From Triatoma infestans (lineage: Eukaryota > Arthropoda > Insecta > Hemiptera > Reduviidae): a stretch of 64,000 nt of DNA. Within the stretch, counting starts at the first letter, position 1, and every line of letters begins with the position of its first letter. This document shows positions 47,386 to 59,790 of the stretch, piece by piece. The notes below the pieces were generated by a model. The model searched no databases. It saw only the letters and a program-made list of their open reading frames with translations, and had not been told where the DNA came from. The translations under genes and the position numbers were made by a program. The DNA is taken from contig JAAEAF010001105.1 of NCBI GenBank assembly GCA_011037195.1, positions 174,732-238,731 on the forward strand, read 5' to 3'.

Positions 47386-48089
47386 GTAAGACTCTTTAAC
47401 AATAGAATAGAATGTTAGTTAAAAGGAAGGAACTAATTCCAAAGAAATATCTACTGAGGTATTCTCTTACAGACAACCTCTCTTATTTTCTCTTCAGTTG
47501 GCAGGACTCCCCTAGAACTCGCCATTTTTGCGGTATATGCAGCTGCTATTTAGTTAATAATATATTGTAGTACAGCAACTATAGAAGAAACGAATGTAGA
47601 TTAAAAGAAACTTCTTCCTCATCACACCTTGTTTCAGTTACTGTTGGAAATATCGGCTGTGACACACTCACACCACTTTGTCTTAGTCTGTATATAAAAT
47701 AACATATTTTCTTTAAACTTTAAATTTTACTCATTCATCTTAATGTAAATATAGAAGTGGGGGGTGGGGGGCGCAACTAATAATTAATCCTGGTAGTTAG
47801 CAGAAATGATTACACTGTAGCTCAAAAGAGAGCGCAAATAACACGGAACCAACCCTATTTAATTTCAATTTAATTTCCTTCTAGCCTGCGGAACTCAATT
47901 CTCTTCTCCCGCTTAAATACGGTTTATTTGTATAATCTACTACTGAAATTTCGTATACCCCCTCCCTATTAAAAATGCATTTTAACGACATCTCTCTCAA
48001 CATACTTTCAATATCATTTAAACATAAATCAATATCATTTAAAAATGAGCATGATAAATAAAAAACGAATAAATTTTGAATTGCTCTGA
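47386..48089. other. Non-coding with a family-R end fragment
   Basis: 47640-47830 has TGACACACTCACACCACTTT, ACATATTTTCTTTAAACTTT and a poly-G patch, the opening end of a family-R copy. No gene. Confidence 0.5.
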
Positions 48090-48330
48090 TTTTTTTTTTT
48101 AATTTAAGGCGCGCCAACATCTATGGTCATTGGCGCCCGGAATCTTCTCAGTGCACTGCCGGCCTCCGGACAGTGTTCTCTCGTTACAGACAACACTGTC
48201 CATCACCGGACAGTGAGCTGTAGAGGCTCCTAGGAAGAAAAAATCTAAGGGTAGCACAGCTGGACTCGAACCCGTATCCTCCGCATGGGATTCCACTACG
48301 CTAACCACTTAGCTGTTCCTTCCCTCCGCT
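48090..48330 (-). mobile_element. tRNA-derived SINE, copy 3
   Basis: On the minus strand: GGAGGGAAGGAACAGCTAAG, A box, GGGTTCGAGTCC B box, body, GCGCGCCTTAAATT and an A-rich tail. GCTCTGAT before and GCTCTAAT after are a probable short target-site duplication. Confidence 0.85.
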
Positions 48331-48959
48331 CTAATTATTTATTTTATCGTCTCTAATTTGCCATTTGCCATTTGCTGCCAAGTTTCTTACAAACCAATTT
48401 ACCAACATATTTTCTTGTATTAACCTTGCACGGGTTTCAATATTTATTTATTATTTTTACTAGCTTTTAATTCTCTTTAAACTTTAGGTTGCCTTTCTTC
48501 ATACTTGTATCTATTCTTATTTATTAGTATCTTATCTGTATTCGTATTAGTATACTTGAAGTTTCTTATCGCCCCCTAAATAAAAATACTTTGATAAAAC
48601 AATGAGTATAGTTAACACCACTACTGAAATTTGATTTTTAGTTATCCTTCAAATCATGCATTTATTTTACACCATTTTCTAATGTCTAATCATAATTTGT
48701 AATAATTTCATTTTGTCATTAAACTTACACACACATAGTAACATAACCTTCGCACAAACAATCAACAAGTGTAGTGTGCAACAACAGAAACATTAGGTTG
48801 AAGTAAACTCTCTGCACGAACTTAATAACTTTATTCGGGCGATGGATGAAAAGCCGAAACCGGTCAGGAATATTAAGCATATGCATGCTACGACGAATAA
48901 AATACCCAGATGTAGCCCCATAACGCTACTAATATCAGCAGTCTACCTAAATCATTTTT
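48331..48959. other. Non-coding; hairpin-family remnant at 48780-48910
   Basis: 48780-48910 has GTTGAAGTAAACTCTCTGCA, AAAGCCGAAACCGGTCAGGA and ATGCATGCTACGACGAATAA, related to the elements at 14.2 and 54.7 kb. Confidence 0.5.
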
Positions 48960-49600
48960 TCCCCCAAAACTGTTATAAATATGCAAGTCTAAAAGGAAAT
49001 CACTCTGGTCGTTTCTGAACAATATTAGGAAAACTCAAACATCTTTTCTGTAAAGTCGCACTTGCTGCTAACCGATTTTTTTTTCAAATTGAAATTCTAA
49101 TTATGGTTCTAATGTATATAATATTCTGTCGACGGTAGAACCATATATTCTACAGAAGTTGTACTTTAGAGGAACCACTACAGTTCCCACAGGAACCTCC
49201 CAAAAAATCATTTTGCTTGGGAATACGTTTCAGATAATAAGAGTGATAGGTTTTATATCTGTGGATAGTATATGAAGTTAGAAAACTCCTTGGAGCAGTT
49301 TTCGAGAAAAATCGCGAAAAACAAAAAACAGTCAAGTCGCACTTCCGATTAATGGATTTTGCTCGAAACCTTCGTGTCAGCTGCGGTAGCAGTATCTAGA
49401 CGGAATACCAAGTTTTAGTTATTTGCAATTTTTTGAATTGGATAAATTTTATTCGCGCGCGCACACACACACACACACACTATTCGCTTTAAACATTTTT
49501 TTCGTCCTCCGAGGGCCTTTATTTCCGGTGAAAACTCAATTTCGAAAATTTAGTTTGATTGCAGTACTTCCTCTTTACAAGGAGGAATAGAGAGTAAAAA
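48960..49600 (+). repeat. Family R, near full-length copy
   Basis: Contains TCGCACTTGCTGCTAACCG, GTACTTTAGAGGAACCACTA, TCGCACTTCCGATTAATGG, a CGCG/CA microsatellite (49454-49480) and GCAGTACTTCCTCTTTAC. Confidence 0.75.
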
Positions 49601-49904
49601 ATAAATCTAATCCATTCGTGTTTCACATAAAAATTATCTTTACATATATAGTAAATGTGAAAATTTTAAAGTCAGTTATTATGAGCGGTTACTGAAAAAT
49701 TTGTGTCGTATAAAGAAAAAGAAAAAAAAGAAGAATAACAAAAAGAATTCAATAAAATGTTTACCGGAAATTCAGATACCCGAACTGCCCAACAAAAAAA
49801 GAAAAGTATTTCCTGGTAATGATCTGCATGAATTTCTGAACTAAATATCTCAAAAAATAAATAAAATAAAATTTAATTACAGGTCAGTCTTGATAACCCG
49901 TTGT
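49601..49904. other. AT-rich non-coding stretch
   Basis: No gene is seen. Confidence 0.4.
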
Positions 49905-50830
49905 ACATACAACCGTGTTGTCTGTTTCGAGGATTTCGGGCAAAATCCATACCACTTTACTGATAGGTTTTTTCAGAGATATTTTCCGTGACAGCCTGCT
50001 CCAGGCTTGTTGTGGTCATCGACTGGTTTGGGGCGTTCGCCCATCATTAGGATGTTTTCTCAATGTACACGCGAGTGTATAAACTGAATTTGCTCTGTGC
50101 AAGACTATGTTATTACACTGTTTTGAGAAAAATCCTGATGATGGGTGAACGCCCGAAACCGGTCGATACCTCACAAAAAGAAGCAGGCTATCACGGAAAA
50201 TATCTCGAATGCTTTCCAGCTCTGGGGCACAAACCACAACAACGATTTTGCTCGGAAATAGCTACAAAGATTTTTCTTTAAACATGACGTACTTACTTCA
50301 TCATTTTTATTTGAAATATTTTGGGAGTTGCAACATCAGGTGTTCTTCTAAGGTGACGTCTTAACCACCATAAACTACTAATGAAGACAGTTTTAAACGA
50401 GAATCCCAAGTTTTTTGCAACTGCCGATAAGGAAGCTTGTAAAGGCTCTTCTGGGTCTTTCGGAATTTTCTCGGAAATGGCTGCTACTATTTCTTTAAAT
50501 TGAGAATACCAACTTCAATATTTTTACTGAAACATTTTGCTATGAAAATTGATTTTTGAGGAGTACTGAGGGATCTTTGTGTTGGGCTTATTAAAGTGTC
50601 GTTACACATTTTGCTGAGAGCTGACATGGGCGCTGTCACATTCAAGGAAACAAGTATAATCCCCACCACCTTTATTTATATGTAAAGTAAACTGAACTAA
50701 AGGTTTAAAGAAAATTTGTCAGTTCGAAATGAATAATTGGTGTCGTACCAAACATAACACCAGATTTTTGTTTGTGTTTGGGGTGGGGCGACCTCAAACA
50801 AATTACGATGAATGACTCAGTATAACTAAA
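49905..50830 (-). repeat. Family R copy with nested hairpin
   Basis: Starts in GGATTTCGGGCAAAATCC, is interrupted at about 49974-50240 and resumes with TTTTGCTCGGAAATAGC and CAACATCAGGTGTTCTTCT. Confidence 0.6.
49974..50215. mobile_element. Long hairpin element of the CCGAAACCGGTCG family
   Basis: The left arm has GATATTTTCCGTGACAGCC, GGTCATCGACTGGTTTGG and GCGTTCGCCCATCATTAGGA. The right arm has TCCTGATGATGGGTGAACGC, CCGAAACCGGTCGATACC and AGGCTATCACGGAAAATATC. Followed by CTTTCCAGCTCTGG. Arms of about 95 bases. Open frames on both strands are arm text. Confidence 0.8.
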
Positions 50831-50914
50831 TATCGAAAATCTAACACAGTGGCAAAATACTTCTTACAGCAATAGCAGTAAGTCAAAATATCTTGGTTGT
50901 TAGTGGCTGGTGTG

Positions 50915-51540
50915 AAACACTCATACAACTTTCTCTTACTCCCCCCCCGTTAATACAATTATATATAAAATGATAAATTTTCTTAAAACTCAAATTTTGT
51001 ATATTTGCTGTGATATATAGAGTGGGGGGGGATATGTACCTGCTAGCTACCTAGCTTCACACGTACAGAAGTGATCATTATTTTCTAGGCCAACAGAGCG
51101 CTCTGAAACACTGATCCAAATACATATAAAATTTGAAAATGACGCTACAAATTTTATACAACTATCCAAAATATTTTTCCTGGGCAAATGTTTGAAATAA
51201 AAGTGATAGGCATTCATGTGTGTAGATAAGAATTGGGCGTAAGAAAGTTTACTGGAAATCGTTGCTGGAGCTGTTTTCGAGAAAATCACGAAAAACGATT
51301 AAAAAAGTCGCACTTCCGGTTGATGGATTTCCCGAAATCTTGGTTGCAATATCAAGTTTGAGCTTCCTACGACTTTTCATTTTTGGGATAATCTTTAAAC
51401 CTCACACACATGCATACATACAGACATTCACTAAATATAATTTTCTCGCACTCCACGAGTCCTCAGAATGTATTATCCGGTGAAAATTCCATTTTGAAAA
51501 TCTAGCATGGTCGCAATACTTTCTAGAGAAAGTACAAAGA
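50915..51540 (+). repeat. Family R, full-length compact copy
   Basis: Starts GGTGTGAAACACTCATAC, contains GTCGCACTTCCGGTTGATGG and GGTCGCAATACTTTCTAG. Confidence 0.8.
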
Positions 51541-51544
51541 ATTT

Positions 51545-52520
51545 AGTTTTTTTTAGTTTAAATAGTATTTTATTACACAAAAGAAAATAAATACAAAAAC
51601 TGATATATAAAAATAAGTACAATAGGCATGGCTAAAGCCGTCTGCCGGAGTTTGTCTTAGATCCAATATCATAAATACATACAAAAATAAAATAACTATT
51701 TGCAATTGAAGCAAAGTAATATGTAAATGTAAGTAGAAAAAAAAATATGAAAAGTTAATAGAAAGAAAAAAATTAAAAGATTTACAACAATGTAATAAGT
51801 AAAATATAAATTAGGAAACTTTTACACAAAAAACAAAGAAAATACAGATTTAAAAAATATATAGAGAAAGAAATGAATAAAATAACAAAAATAAAAAGAG
51901 ACAAAACGAAAAAAAAAATTATTAAATTCTCTGAATTATACTGTTTAAAACAGTGTACATTCATTATGTGAGGAGTACATACAATATTTAGTTTGATAAT
52001 CTTAAATTTCTATGTCCCAAACATGACGAGCAAATTTAAGCAATAACCGATCTGAGATGGAAAACAATTCAACAATAAAACTACCAGAAATGAGATCAGA
52101 GCCGAAGAATCTTTTTCGCGAGTCAGCAATTGCTGGACATTCCCCAAGAAAGTGATAGAGTCTCAGGCTGCCGAAGATTACACCTTCTCCGAATCCCTCT
52201 CCAACACAAACAGTTTATATTTGGCAGTTGATCAATATTGGGCGACCCGGATAAGTTGTAGTGAAGTGGAGGATCTCCAGGAGTATCGTGTTGGAAAAAT
52301 CCTTGAAAGTTTGCTCACCTTTTAGTTTGGAACTCTTAGTCTTGGAGGTTTTCTTTTATAAATAAAAAAAAATTGTTGACTGTAGTTAAATTAGTATTTG
52401 TTGTCATATTTTCCAAAAGAACTTTTGAGAGTGATAAAAGTACCAAGTTTTATTACACGATGGAAGATTAGAACAAGATCTATGCGGTTCAGAGACGTCC
52501 AGTTCTCCTTGTAGTACCCA
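51545..52520 (-). pseudogene. Decayed non-LTR retrotransposon, 3' part
   Basis: On the minus strand about 52510-52030 translates in pieces as a LINE C terminus: GRPILINCQI, then a VGEGFGEGVIFGSLRLYHFL stretch with a degenerate zinc knuckle (H-x4-C kept as HFLGEC, first C-x2-C partly lost), then AIADSRKRFFGSDL and the end FARHVWDIEI. Several stops interrupt it. The A-rich region to 51545 is its 3' end. No target-site duplication is clear. It is older than the other two. Confidence 0.7.
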
Positions 52521-53254
52521 CAGAGTAATAATTTTTTTTTTATACTTTACCTTACACAGTGGTGGGGATAGTAAGGACTTGTAAAAGAGGGAGAACCAAC
52601 AACCCCTCTAAGTACTTAAATAATCAATATAAGAATATATATCTCTGGCTTCACTGACTTCATATTATGTTCAGCACATGTCCGAGAGGGTCTACTTATA
52701 AGTTTCTGGGCTTTTAATTACTTACCACCTTTATTCATCATTTTATTAGAGAAAGTGTTATCTATGGGGGTTGCGTATTCGCCATTATTTTTGTTTACAT
52801 CAAAGAGCTTTAATTTGTTAATTTAAGGAAATATAAACAGATGTTTACTTCATACATTATTATTAATTTTCTGAGTCTTTCAACATCTTTGTGTGGCTTC
52901 TTAGTCTTATTCAATTATTTCTAACGGAAATAACAGTTTTGAGGTCTCTCTGAGCGTGAATAAAATAGTTTTAGCATAATTGGGTGTGTGTATGTCAATT
53001 CTCAATAACAATAAATAGTTCACAGACCTGTTGAATAGATACAGAAATGGAGAAATCCCAAAGAAAACGGAAAAATCTAGTGAACAAAGTAGAACTTTCG
53101 GTTGAGGGATTTTGACCAATGTTACCCAAATGGAATTTCAACTTCAAGCCTACTGCAATTTCCAAAATTTTAAATGAATCGCAAAACTTCCTCTTATAAG
53201 AATGCAAAAAAAAAAAGAGAAGCGATTCGGATCTAAGATCCGAAATAAAACATT
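52521..53254. other. Non-coding with a family-R fragment at 52905-53215
   Basis: The fragment shows TTTCTAACGGAAATAACAG, CTTTCGGTTGAGGGATTTT and TCAATTCTCAATAACAAT. No gene. Confidence 0.5.
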
Positions 53255-53960
53255 CTTTTACTGCCTGAAAGTGGAAGTAATGGGGAAGTATCTACTTTTC
53301 GAAATTTAGATTTCACCGAAAAAACATGTCTCGAAGACCTGTGGTACGAAAACAAATGTTTCTAGCGAATGGTCTGTGTCTGAACACAATATCTCAACAA
53401 TGAAAAATCGCAGGAACCTCAAACTTGGTATTCCGTGGAGATACCACTGTCGCATCTGGCACCAAGGTTCCGGCCGAAATCCGTCAACTGGAATGCTACT
53501 TTATTGTTGGCTCCAATGATTTTCTTTAAACATGGTGTACATGTATAGGATAAAGACGAGTGGTATCAACTCAGATTATCAGTTGTAAATAAAGGATTAA
53601 AACAGAGATGCTGTATGGCCCCCAACTCTCTTAAACTTAAGTATATGTTGCCAGCGAACTCACGAGTGTTTCAGAAGGCAATGGAATGGGTATTCCAATC
53701 GGAACTGACCATCCCAGTATTCTTTTCTTCGCTGACGATCAAAAACGGGGTCTGAAGATAATTTGAGTAGACTGGGGACAGTGACGGGGGAGACCTGGAA
53801 ATAAATGGGCAGCCTTGTAAACAATGAATAACTTTAGGTACCTGTAGTCCTACCACTAAGATAATATTAATACACGTTAGAAGCATTGCTTGAATTCCAA
53901 ATTTGAAGAAGATCGTTTTACCGGAAGCACGACTTTAAAAAATTTATTTTTGAGGTTTTT
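53255..53960 (-). repeat. Family R copy with an insertion
   Basis: Starts TTTTACTGCCTGAAAGTGG, contains ATCTCAACAATGAAAAATCG, GTCGCATCTGGCACCAAGG and TTTACCGGAAGCACGACTTT. About 53540-53830 is unrelated sequence of unknown origin (GCTGTATGGCCCCCAACTC) and may be a small insertion. Confidence 0.6.
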
Positions 53961-55600
53961 GAAATTTTGTCGAAAACGACTATAGTAATTTTCTTCAAAC
54001 TTAGATTGTTAATCCAAAGATAAAAGATCCAAAGATAAATATTTTCTTAGAACGTGGTGTTATCGAAAAAACACAAATTCCAGTGGTAAGGGAGGCAACT
54101 AAATACCTCCGGCAAGTAGGGAAATGAAGAGCGGCGCCAATAACAGAACATCTGAGGTTGTATTTTGCAAAACTGTCTAAAACCTTTTTTTTCTGGAAAA
54201 TTGTCACCACTACCGCGATTGGTTACACGCTTGTGTGTGCGTATTACTCTTATAGTTGGCAACATTGTTTTCTGATTGGTTTATATCTGTGCAGTTATTA
54301 TTGCAAGTTTAAAGGAAATCGTTGTGGTTTTGAAGATAATTCCAAAAGACTCGAAAACCCATTCTGTAAATTTTACTTCCGGTTAACCGATTTTCTTCAA
54401 ATTTGGAATTCTAGCAGCGCTTCAAAAGTATGTTACTATTATTTGAATGTTGGTACAATACTTTGAATTGAAATATTTCACACATTAGAGGAAAGCTTAA
54501 CTAACTGTTCCCCCAGGAGCCTCTAAAATAAAATCAGTTTTTCAAAGAAAATGTTTCAAATAAATGTGATAGATATTTATATATGAAAAAACACCTTCTA
54601 TTATGGAATAGGATTAATTTTAATATATTCATTCAATATTGTAAATTGGCGTGGTCCTGCAGGCACCATTTACTATTGGAATGTAATTTTTTATTTTGCA
54701 GTTTTCTTCTCCAACTTATTTCTTCATTTGGTATTTTATCCGTCGTAGCATGCATATTGATTTTGTTCCTGACCTCTTTCGGATTTTCATCCATCTCAGA
54801 GCAAATTCACCAAGTTCGTATAGAAAGTTCACTTCACTTGTAAGAGAGTTTCCCTCTACACGAACTTGGTGAATTTGCTCTGATGATGGTTGAAAATCCG
54901 AAACCGGTCGGAACAAAATCAATATGCATGCTACGACGGATAAAATACCAGCTGTTATCCAACATTGCGGACCCACCCACATTTTCAACTATTTCTTCAT
55001 TTTTGGGATTATTTTAAACTAACAGTTATGTAGTTATGTTGGTCACCTATTTAATTCAGAAAATTCTATTCTTTTTTATATATGCATAAATTAATAATGA
55101 AGGTGTTTTATGTTAGTATTTATTATTAATTTAAATATATATTTTTTGAATAATATGTTTTTGTATATATATGTATATAAGAACCCTTGTGATGTGTCTG
55201 TCACAGAGAGTACTGTCATTATTATTTATTTTAGATTTATATTTTGTATAAGTTAATTTCTGAATAATAAAGTTATTATTATTATTATTATTGTTATTAG
55301 ATATTTATATATATAGATAGTATGAGAAGATCGTTGGAGTACGTTTCGATAAAATCGTGAAGACTGTAAAAAATTATTCAGTAAAGTCGTACATTCTTCG
55401 GTTGATTGAGTTCGGTGAGACGTTCGTGTGTGCGATGGTGAATACCTAGTCGGATTATCAACTTTCAACTTTCTGCGACTTTTTGTTTGTGAGATATTTT
55501 GTTCTTAGATACACACTATATATATATCAAAATATGTATTTCCGGTGATAACTCAATTTGAACGCTACCCAGTACTTCCTCTTGGTAGGAAGTAAGAAAA
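53961..55600 (+). repeat. Family R copies with nested hairpin
   Basis: Contains TTTACTTCCGGTTAACCG, CATTAGAGGAAAGCTTAAC, then after the hairpin CAGTAAAGTCGTACATTC and TACCCAGTACTTCCTCTTGG. TA and TAT microsatellites lie near 55130-55180 and 55270-55315. Confidence 0.65.
54730..54950. mobile_element. Long hairpin element with 90-base arms
   Basis: The left arm (TATTTTATCCGTCGTAGCAT, GATTTTGTTCCTGACC, GAGCAAATTCACCAAGTTCG) pairs with the right arm (CGAACTTGGTGAATTTGCTC, CCGAAACCGGTCGGAAC, ATGCTACGACGGATAAAATA). The loop is about 35 bases. The sequence AACATTGCGGACCCACCC follows. Confidence 0.85.
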
Positions 55601-56728
55601 ATTAAAAAAAACGCCTTTTAAAAAAAGGCCTTAAATAGGTTCATCAGATGTTGCAGATGCTGAAAATATATAGGCCATATGGTATTTAGGAACATGATCG
55701 GTGAGAGGGCTGAAGGAAAATCGATTGGAAATGTGAGGGTAAAAATTGGAACTAGTGTGGTAGTGGGATGGGGGGGGAGTGTGACGTCAGCTACTACTAG
55801 CACTCGTCTATTTTCCACCAAGCAACTCATTTTTAGTTCAAGTGATTCTGTTTTTATCGTGCATTTCGTAAACCGTCCAAGTCTTAATTCACATTTTTTC
55901 TAATTGCTAATTTTTTTTTTTTTTAAACTCCGTTTCTCAATAAAATACATTTCTGACAGTTGACAGCACTGAACATCAATCTGGTTAAGAAAATCTAGCG
56001 TCGTTTCAGACGCAGGAAATTGAGTTTGTGGTCATTAAAATAAAGAATTTCCCCTTTATCAACAAATTTATTGTGCAGAATGAATTCAGTGTTGTTAAAA
56101 TTGTGTACTTAATAATTACTGTCTTTTTGGTGTTTAATTAGTGTTTAGAACTTGTTGTTTGATGAATCTGTTTATAACAATAAACATTATTTATTGTTAC
56201 AAACAATAGAGGTTACAGTCGGAAAGTAATTGAATTTATTTTTAGTGGACCAAATTACAAATGGCTAATTGCAAATTCTAGTGTCGAAACCTACCCTGTG
56301 AGATAATAAGATAAAATTATAATAATACTGAGGAGTTAATCACAATTATGCTTCCACAATTTAATATCATCCTCACTAGTTAATTAGAAGAATTGTTCTA
56401 TATATTTCCGATATACAATTTAAATTGTAGTCAATTTTTTTAGAGTCTTACTCTGTAAGGATTAATAGCCCAACTTATTTACCTATTTTGGTGGAATCAT
56501 TGTCCCATTAATCAACTGATGTTGCAGAGAAACTTATTGATTAAACAATTAGTAAATGTACTTACCCAATCCTGCTCTTGTTGGCCGTCTGAATATATGG
56601 TGTCAGCCTTGAGATCTACTACACCGCTTGAAATATGATGAAAATAGTTTATTTACTAGCATCTTTCAATATAAAACTACAATAGTTATATCATGATTTT
56701 CTTTTACTTTCACTAACTGTTGTAATAC
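55601..56728. other. Non-coding stretch, no gene seen
   Basis: Unique, AT-rich sequence. A G run lies near 55770-55779. Confidence 0.4.
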
Positions 56729-56970
56729 TTTTTTTTTTTTTTAATTTAAGGCGCGTCACCATCTATGGGGCATTGGCGCCCAGAGCCTTCTCAGTGCACT
56801 GCCGGCCTCCGGACAGTGTTTCTCGTTACAGACAACTCTGTCCATCCCGGACAGTGAGCTGTAGAGGCTCCTAGGAAGAAAAAAATGTAACGATGGCACT
56901 GTTGGACTCGAACCCGGGCCTTCCGCGTGGGAGTCCACTACGCTAACCTCTTGGCTATCCCCTCCCCTCA
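56729..56970 (-). mobile_element. tRNA-derived SINE, copy 4
   Basis: On the minus strand: GAGGGGAGGGGATAGCCAAG, a mutated A box (AGAGGTTAGCG), CGGGTTCGAGTCC B box, body and a long A tail. CTGTTGTAAT before and ATTGTTGTGAG after suggest an imperfect target-site duplication in a family-R end. Confidence 0.85.
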
Positions 56971-57719
56971 ATTGTTGTGAGAGAACGTATGTAATTTTTG
57001 AAATTCAGTTTTCACTGCTTCTCTCCTTCTCACACGCTCATAACGTGAGTTCTCTCTCTCTCTCTCTCTCTCTCACACACCACAGAATGCGATAGAGAGT
57101 GTAAGTTCGCTAATAATGTTTTTTTCAAATTCAAAGGATCTCATGTTCCCAAGATCTCTGAATATGGAAAAAAATTATAGGAAACTTTGAGGGGGGGTTG
57201 AGTACGGGAGAAGCAGTAAATTAATCTTACAATCTAATACTTAAAACTAAGTTTATTTAATAAACTGTAAACAAAACAAAAAAGTAAAATTAAACAACAT
57301 ATACTACTATAACATTCTTTCATCTTAAATTAAGAAGAGATAGCAATGGTAAAAGAGAAAAAAAATATACATCTCAGGTTTTAAAAAGAAACGTCAAAAC
57401 TAAAACGTTATCCACGGGTGACTAAATCAATGACCATGCCTGCCACCATAACTAATAAGTCAAAATAATTTAATTTAATAAAATAACAAAAATAATTGAG
57501 CCAAATTGATGTTATGAATTCTGTTCTTTAATTAAAAAAATCTACAAAAATCACAAAAGCGTACTTACACAGACATTTGTGTTTGCTTTTGTATCTTGCA
57601 GATATTTTATCTTTTTATTTTTCCGCAAGAAGGCACCTTCTTTTAATTTTTTTAATCTTTTTTACTTTCTTTTTTTTTACATCAACAATATATGTATATT
57701 TTTATGTATTATTATTATT
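56971..57719. other. Non-coding with TC microsatellite
   Basis: TC run at about 57049-57074. The rest is AT-rich with no gene. Confidence 0.4.
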
Positions 57720-58130
57720 TAGAGGAAAGATAACGCTACTGGTCCCCAATGCCCCTCTAAATCAATTTTCCCAGAAAAATGTTTCAAATAAAAGTGATAG
57801 GTATCTGTGTGTATAGATACTGTACGAAGTTTGAAGAAAATCGCTGGAGGCGTTTTCCAGAAAATCACAAAAAAAAAACTGAAAAAACCATTTATTGAAT
57901 CCAATTCCGGATAATGGATTTTACCTGAAATCTTCGTGCCTGCGCGGTGGTATGCGTAAAAGGAATACCAGGTTTTCGTCTTCCTGCGACTTTTTGTTTT
58001 TTCAAGATATACTGATAAAATATACACATTCACACAATGTAATTATTCGGTCCAGGGGCTCCAAAACATGTATTTCCGGTGAAATTTAATTCTAAAAATC
58101 CGGCACGATCGTTAGGAGTAAGAGAAAGAA
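57720..58130 (+). repeat. Family R, 3' half
   Basis: Contains AGAGGAAAGATAACGCTACT, GTTTGAAGAAAATCGCTGG, TCCGGATAATGGATTTTACC and GGAGTAAGAGAAAGAAAAA. Confidence 0.75.
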
Positions 58131-58900
58131 AAATATTTTTAGCCAATGGTCTGTATGAAAAAAAAATCGAAAAATTAGGGGAAACGCGTACTTGATATTC
58201 CGTTTAGTTTCCATCGCCGAATGTGACAGGGTTTTGATCAAAATCCATCAACCTAAAGTGCCACCTTACTGAATGGTTGTTTCACTTTTCGCCACTTTTT
58301 TGAAAGTAGCTCCGAAAAAATTTCTTTAAACTTCGTACAGTATCTAACATAGTTCACACCGACTTTGCTAAATCGTTTGTCTGTTTTTCGCAATATTCTC
58401 GAAAACAGCTCCCAACGATTTTCAGTGCACTTTGTGTACAGTATCTTCATGGTTACGTACCTACATACGTACCTACTTTACTGCTGAATCGTTTTTTCAG
58501 TTTTTCACGATTTTCTCGAAAACATTCAACGATTTCCTAAACGATTTCCAACTTCGTAAACTATCCACATACATAAATAAATACCTATCACTTTTATTTG
58601 AAACATTTTCCCCAGAAAATTGATATTTTTGGAAGGCTTTGGGTGGGGGAAGGGGGCTCAAGCTTTCATCTAAAGTGCTACTTCGATTCATTGTATGGTT
58701 CTGCCACTTAAATAATATTAATATACATTAGAAGCATTGCTAAAATTCCAAATTTAAAGAAAATCTCGAGGAATTATCTCGAGAAAATGACTATGGGCGA
58801 TTTCCTTGGAACTAGCTTATGCTAACTACAAGATGTAAGAAGCTATTACTTTTATTTGAAACATTAAAAAAAAATTATTTTAGCTACCTAGTTTTACGAA
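58131..58900 (-). repeat. Family R copy facing its neighbour
   Basis: Starts TTAGCCAATGGTCTGTATG, contains TCAACCTAAAGTGCCACC and a second CTCGAAAACAGCTCCCAACG block, so part is duplicated. With 57720-58130 it forms a tail-to-tail pair. Confidence 0.65.
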
Positions 58901-59434
58901 ATTTTGAAGTTGTTTCAAATATTACAGATTAATTCTGTGTACTATTCATCAATTTTAAAATACTAGTACGTGATTATATTACACGTATACACATCAGTCT
59001 AATGGGAAAATAAGATATAATAAAAAAAAGCCTTGAGGACGACCTTGTGTTTAATACAATAATGTAATGCCCACTTCTTTTAGGTTGACTTAAAGTCCAA
59101 GTAATAAATTATGTTATCATGGACGCGGGCGGAAGTACTTACTTTACTAATAACATTTTTTAAATTAATATAAATTTAGCAGTTTTACCCGGGCCTAGGA
59201 CTAGCGACCACCCAGTGACAAGTCCATGCCCATAACCATACACCAAACCTGGCCCGAGACGACCTTCTTGTGTTTATGGCAAAGTCTTAGCGAACACACC
59301 GAGACTTGAGGAATGTTGATGTTTTTGTTTGCACGCTATCATGAGGACCGGATCTGGTTTTGGGTTAGAATCGGTTAAAAGTACGTATCATTTTTTACTG
59401 GTCCTTATTCAATATATATATATATATGTGTATG

Positions 59435-59464
<30 letters not shown>
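58901..59464. other. Non-coding with TA microsatellite
   Basis: TA run at about 59413-59465. CCGGGCCTAGGACTAGCGAC near 59188 marks a small GC-richer patch. No gene. Confidence 0.4.
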
Positions 59465-59469
<5 letters not shown>

Positions 59470-59790
59470 TTTGGCGATTTTCTCTTAAACGATTCCGACT
59501 ATTTTCTTTAAATTTGTTATAAACCAGCCAACCATGTAAAGCACTACAACTTTACTTTTATTTCAAACATTTTTGTGGGAAAATTCCTGTTAGTGGCACC
59601 AGAATGTCGTCTTTATAATATGAATTAGAATTAAATATGTTGCCAAAATACCAAGTTCAAAGAAAATCGGTAGACCGGAAGTGCAACTTATAGAACTTTG
59701 TTGTTTTTGTTTTGTTTTAATTTGTCTGCGATTCCTTTATAAAGATACCAACGAGTTCCTTTGGAATCAGGCATTTCATACATTATTTGA
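59465..59790 (-). repeat. Family R, partial copy
   Basis: Contains GGCGATTTTCTCTTAAACG, GAAAATCGGTAGACCGGAAG and TTGTTTTAATTTGTCTGCG. Confidence 0.65.
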
